Of a stretch of 46,749 nucleotides of DNA, positions 43,724 to 46,749 are shown in pieces. Below the pieces are notes generated by a model. It did no database searches. It saw only the letters and a program-made list of their open reading frames with translations, and was not told the DNA's origin. Both the position numbers and the translations under genes were made by a program. Source of the stretch: Candidatus Merdivivens pullicola (GTDB lineage Bacteria; Bacteroidota; Bacteroidia; Bacteroidales; UBA932); assembly GCA_017694945.1 (NCBI GenBank), contig JADIMA010000074.1:1-46749 (forward strand). The letters are read 5' to 3'. Each line of letters opens with the position of its first letter. Positions within the stretch are counted from its first letter, which is position 1.

Positions 43724-45150
43724 TATTCAACAATATAAGACAATCTTACCGAAACATATTTCCTGCCGTCGAAGCGCATCGGCAGCCTGCCGTTTCTTCC
43801 GACTTCTACAGTACCGGCATCTATCCAGCCGCCGCACCCTTCACGCTCCAGAAGCGACAGCGCATATTTTCCCGGCGTCATCCCCTCGGCCACAACCTTC
43901 GAACGCCTCCTGTTTTCCAAAGGGAAGAGCAGCCTTCCGGGAACAGACACATGGAAATAATCCCCTATCGCCTGCATGGTATGGTCTGCGAATACGGAAA
44001 GATTTTCCAAAGAAACCCATTCGCCGTCAGGATTTTCCGAATAGTAAGTATATGGGGTCTCGAAAGTCATCGCAAGGCAGTTTTCGCCGCATTTTTCCCA
44101 CAGCCATCCCTCAAGATATCTCGGAGCAAGGTCGGAAAAATCCAGATCTCTGCATTTGAAATACGGATTTCCGTCAATCGTGAGTCGGGCAAGCCGCATC
44201 TCGTCTGAATAAAACGCATCCGATGTCGAAGATGCCGTATGAACCCAGTATGTCGCATAATCCTCAACTTGAGAATGCAGGTTAAGGGCCATGTCGATAT
44301 GCCCATGCCTTTCCAAAATGCTTTCAAGCAACGACTTCAGATTGGACACTTCCACTGAAGTCAACGAATCCGGCCTGTCCCAGTTGATTTCCTGATTCAC
44401 CCCCGCAGCATTCGAACGCGAAAGGCCGTGAATCACCCCGTCTGGATTGGCAAAAGGGACAATATAGAAAACGGCCTCCCGCCTCAAGGCCGCCGCAAGC
44501 GGATCGTCACTGAGGGCAAGCCTGTCAACGAAGGCGTCAAGATGCCAGCTGCACGGGGCCTCGCTCGTATGGGTACGCGCATGGACATATATTACTTTCT
44601 TTAGGGAATCCCGCACCGAAGCATCGGTCACCACAAGCAGCGGCATGTCGTTCCCGAGCGTACTTTCGCCGGCTGAAAGCACTGAAACATGAGGCGAGGA
44701 CGCCCACTGCCCTATCCGCCCAAGCAGATGCCGATAAGTATAAGGTATGAAATAAGCGACATAGACCGTATCTTCGGAAAAACTCTTCAATATCCTGTCG
44801 CATCCGAGCGATTCGCCTGCTGAAAAACGGATATAATTTTCCCCGTCGTAACTGTAAAACGGCCTGACCGCCTCGCTTCCGTAAAACTGCATGAGAACTT
44901 CCTTCCCCTCTACGCCTTCAAGCACGAAACTGTACCAGCGCGCACTCGGTTCAAGCGCCGTGTCCACCGGATTCAAAGGATCGGGACGGGAAAAAAGATT
45001 GATTCTCAACACATTTTCCCCGACTGACAAGGAATCGAGCGATGCCGATTCGAAATCCGTTCCTGCCTTGACTCCTCCACCTGCGACTTGCGCGCGCACC
45101 ATAACCGGGAGGCACAGCAACAACATGAAAAAAGGTCTCAAAATCCTCAT
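43723..45150 (-). CDS. Secreted M14-family zinc carboxypeptidase
   Basis: 475 residues. Signal peptide to about residue 20 (VRAQ). An N-terminal beta-sandwich (about 35-140) of the kind found before cytosolic-carboxypeptidase-like M14 enzymes, then the catalytic domain: zinc ligands His194 and Glu197 (HARTHTSE) and His292 (NLHSQ), NPDGV and the NAAGVNQEINWDRP substrate-binding segment, and catalytic Glu364 (MTFETPYTYY). A short C-terminal beta domain (about 395-475) follows. It would trim C-terminal residues from peptides in the periplasm or outside the cell. Specificity is unknown. Confidence 0.9.
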   Translation of the reverse strand: MRILRPFFMLLLCLPVMVRAQVAGGGVKAGTDFESASLDSLSVGENVLRINLFSRPDPLNPVDTALEPSARWYSFVLEGVEGKEVLMQFYGSEAVRPFYSYDGENYIRFSAGESLGCDRILKSFSEDTVYVAYFIPYTYRHLLGRIGQWASSPHVSVLSAGESTLGNDMPLLVVTDASVRDSLKKVIYVHARTHTSEAPCSWHLDAFVDRLALSDDPLAAALRREAVFYIVPFANPDGVIHGLSRSNAAGVNQEINWDRPDSLTSVEVSNLKSLLESILERHGHIDMALNLHSQVEDYATYWVHTASSTSDAFYSDEMRLARLTIDGNPYFKCRDLDFSDLAPRYLEGWLWEKCGENCLAMTFETPYTYYSENPDGEWVSLENLSVFADHTMQAIGDYFHVSVPGRLLFPLENRRRSKVVAEGMTPGKYALSLLEREGCGGWIDAGTVEVGRNGRLPMRFDGRKYVSVRLSYIVE

Positions 45151-45186
45151 AAGTCAGATAATTTTCGGCAAAAATAGTCAAAAAAC

Positions 45187-45225
45187 TGACATTCTGTCAT
45201 ATCTCCGGTTTTGGCACATTCTTGG
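45187..45225 (+). promoter_or_regulatory. Candidate heat-shock promoter/operator of dnaK
   Basis: TGACA-TTC-TGTCA (45187-45199), then 11 bp, then TTGGCACATTCTTGG (45211-45225). It matches the motif before htpG in both halves and in their spacing. The second half is close to a sigma-54 element but the spacer to TTG is one base short and the final GC is GG, so sigma-54 is uncertain. Confidence 0.55.
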
Positions 45226-45240
45226 TTAAAGAAGAGCCGT

Positions 45241-45256
45241 CCTGCAAAAGCGCAGG
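45241..45256 (+). other. Small hairpin in the dnaK leader
   Basis: CCTGC-AAAAGC-GCAGG in the 5' leader. Its loop sequence recalls the AAAAGC loop of the hairpin before htpG. It could influence RNA stability. Confidence 0.35.
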
Positions 45257-45294
45257 CAGTAAAACTGAATAAATCATTTATAACTGAATATAAA

Positions 45295-45300
45295 AGGAGA
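45295..45300 (+). promoter_or_regulatory. Shine-Dalgarno of dnaK
   Basis: AGGAGA (within AAAAGGAGA) ends 8 bases before ATG 45309 and decides the start. Only a few genes in this window have such a site. Confidence 0.7.
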
Positions 45301-45308
45301 AAAATATT

Positions 45309-46749
45309 ATGGGAAAGATTATTGGTATTGACTTAGGAACGACTAACAGTTGTGTGGCCGTAATGGAAGGCAAAGAGCCTACTGTCATCATTAACAATGA
45401 AGGTCAGAGGACTACGCCTTCGGTAGTGGCATTCACTAACGACGGGGAAAGGAAGATAGGCAACGCCGCCAAGCGACAGGCTATCACCAACCCTCACAAA
45501 ACCGTGTTCTCGATCAAAAGGTTCATGGGAGAGAAATACGATCAGGTAACAAAAGAAATCGAGCGCGTACCTTATAAAGTAGTAAGAGGCGACAACAACA
45601 CGCCGCGTGTCGATATAGACGGCAAACTCTATTCACCTCAGGAAATCTCGGCAATGATTCTTCAGAAGATGAAGAAAACGGCGGAAGAATATCTGGGCCA
45701 GGATGTACACGAGGCCGTCATAACGGTTCCGGCATACTTCAGCGACTCACAGCGTCAGGCTACCAAGGAAGCAGGCGAAATCGCCGGCCTTAAAGTAATG
45801 CGTATCATAAACGAACCTACGGCCGCAGCACTTGCTTACGGGCTTGACAAGAAGAACAAGGAAATGAAAGTCGCAGTATATGACCTCGGCGGAGGTACAT
45901 TCGATATTTCAATCCTCGACCTCGGCGACGGAGTGTTTGAAGTGCTTTCAACCAACGGAGACACCCATCTGGGCGGTGATGACTTCGACCAGACAATCAT
46001 AGACTGGCTGGCAAGCGAATTTGCCGCCGAAAACGGAGGGTTCGACCTCAAGAACGACCCTATGGCTCTCCAGAGGCTGAAAGAAGCTGCCGAAAAGGCA
46101 AAAATCGAACTTTCAAACCAGACTTCGACTGAAATCAACCTGCCATATATTACAGCAGACGCCACAGGCCCTAAGCACCTGGTAAAGACCCTCACAAGGG
46201 CCAAATTCGAACAACTTGCCGATTCGCTCATACAGAGAACCATCGAACCGTGCCGCAAGGCCCTGTCTGATGCCAATCTGAAACCTTCGGACATCGACGA
46301 AGTATTGCTTGTAGGCGGTTCTACACGTATCCCTGCCATTCAGGCAATTGTAGAAAAATTCTTCGGGAAAGCGCCTAACAGGAGCGTCAACCCTGACGAA
46401 GTCGTAGCGATAGGCGCTGCAATCCAGGGAGGCGTGCTCGCCGGAGATGTCAAGGACGTGCTCCTGCTTGATGTCACTCCGCTGTCGCTCGGTATCGAAA
46501 CCCTCGGCAACGTAATGACCAAACTTATCGAGGCCAACACGACCATACCTACACGCAAGTCACAGGTGTTCTCAACGGCCGCAGACAACCAGCCTTCCGT
46601 TGAAATACATGTCCTCCAGGGCGAGCGTCCAATGGCAAGGGACAACAAGAGCATAGGCCGTTTCCATCTTGACGGAATCACGCCTGCTCCGAGGGGCATT
46701 CCTCAGATCGAAGTGACATTCGACATAGACGCGAACGGTATCCTGAACG
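45309..46749 (+). CDS. dnaK: Molecular chaperone DnaK (Hsp70), 3' end outside window
   Basis: The first 480 codons of dnaK; the frame is still open at the window end. The ATPase domain is complete: [16 protein letters not shown] (phosphate 1), the [13 protein letters not shown] signature, [18 protein letters not shown] (phosphate 2) and [16 protein letters not shown] (adenosine), followed by the linker [18 protein letters not shown] and the start of the substrate-binding beta domain. GKII at the start and the long first loop fit Bacteroidetes DnaK. It lies behind its own promoter-like motif, divergent from the carboxypeptidase gene. grpE and dnaJ are not next to it on the upstream side. Confidence 0.98.
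   Translation, partial: MGKIIGIDLGTTNSCVAVMEGKEPTVIINNEGQRTTPSVVAFTNDGERKIGNAAKRQAITNPHKTVFSIKRFMGEKYDQVTKEIERVPYKVVRGDNNTPRVDIDGKLYSPQEISAMILQKMKKTAEEYLGQDVHEAVITVPAYFSDSQRQATKEAGEIAGLKVMRIINEPTAAALAYGLDKKNKEMKVAVYDLGGGTFDISILDLGDGVFEVLSTNGDTHLGGDDFDQTIIDWLASEFAAENGGFDLKNDPMALQRLKEAAEKAKIELSNQTSTEINLPYITADATGPKHLVKTLTRAKFEQLADSLIQRTIEPCRKALSDANLKPSDIDEVLLVGGSTRIPAIQAIVEKFFGKAPNRSVNPDEVVAIGAAIQGGVLAGDVKDVLLLDVTPLSLGIETLGNVMTKLIEANTTIPTRKSQVFSTAADNQPSVEIHVLQGERPMARDNKSIGRFHLDGITPAPRGIPQIEVTFDIDANGILN

Noticed and set aside
45187-45225. CIRCE/HrcA operator before dnaK
   Set aside because: The arms (TGACA/TGTCA, 3-bp spacer) do not resemble TTAGCACTC-N9-GAGTGCTAA.

Overview
The window looks like chromosome from a Bacteroidales bacterium, probably gut-associated. 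Evidence: promoters of the Bacteroidetes type (-7 element TAnnTTTG, repeatedly the octamer TAATTTTG), an hmuYRSTUV-type heme operon, a V-type ATPase operon of the Bacteroidetes/Chlamydia layout, SusC/HmuR-style TonB receptor with an N-terminal carboxypeptidase-regulatory domain, lipoprotein signals and a secreted GH20 hexosaminidase. Family cannot be fixed by eye. No rRNA, tRNA, CRISPR, prophage or insertion sequence was recognised; the region is mostly core metabolism.

Layout. 1-5 kb (+): the end of an FtsX-type ABC permease, an L-cysteine desulfidase-like gene, and htpG. 5-14 kb (-): a seven-gene heme operon reading calycin-like lipoprotein, hmuY, hmuR, hmuS (CobN-like), hmuT, hmuU (ExbB/TolQ-like), hmuV (DUF2149, ExbD-like). 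14.2-15.9 kb (+): a PfkB fructokinase-like gene and a flavin-reductase-like gene, closed by a terminator. 16-17 kb (-): folD and a gap with a gene remnant. 17.2-28.1 kb (-): a purine operon purE-purL-purCF-purM-purN-purH-purD, in which SAICAR synthetase and PRPP amidotransferase are fused. 28.2-35.4 kb (+), divergent from purE: a V-ATPase operon E-DUF2764-A-B-D-I-K, where subunit D needs a -1 frameshift at a seven-A run. 35.5-40.6 kb (-): fba, a LiaF-like membrane protein, a GH20 hexosaminidase and a YD-repeat lipoprotein. 40.6-45.2 kb: small housekeeping genes on both strands (gmk, HD protein, nadD, CYTH protein, RluA-type pseudouridine synthase, M14 carboxypeptidase). 45.3 kb to the end (+): the first 480 codons of dnaK.

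How the parts work together. The hmu operon gives a full anaerobic heme pathway: surface capture (HmuY, calycin-like protein), outer-membrane import (HmuR), a membrane-anchored chelatase-like enzyme (HmuS) and a probable dedicated ion-driven motor (HmuU/HmuV). The pur operon covers most of IMP synthesis; purB and purK are not here. FolD supplies the formyl-folate that PurN and PurH consume. The V-ATPase proteolipid carries Gln/Glu residues compatible with Na+ coupling.

Most notable observations: (1) the PurC-PurF fusion keeps the Glu-Glu-Cys processing site of PurF, so PurC may act as the propeptide and the polypeptide may cut itself into two enzymes; (2) htpG and dnaK, 42 kb apart, share a motif TGACA-N3-TGTCA, then exactly 11 bp, then TTGG(C/T)AC, which looks like a heat-shock promoter/operator; (3) atpD is intact apart from a slippery A AAA AAA site in the right phase; (4) HmuV carries an ExbD-like membrane aspartate; (5) several compact palindromes sit between divergent or convergent genes.
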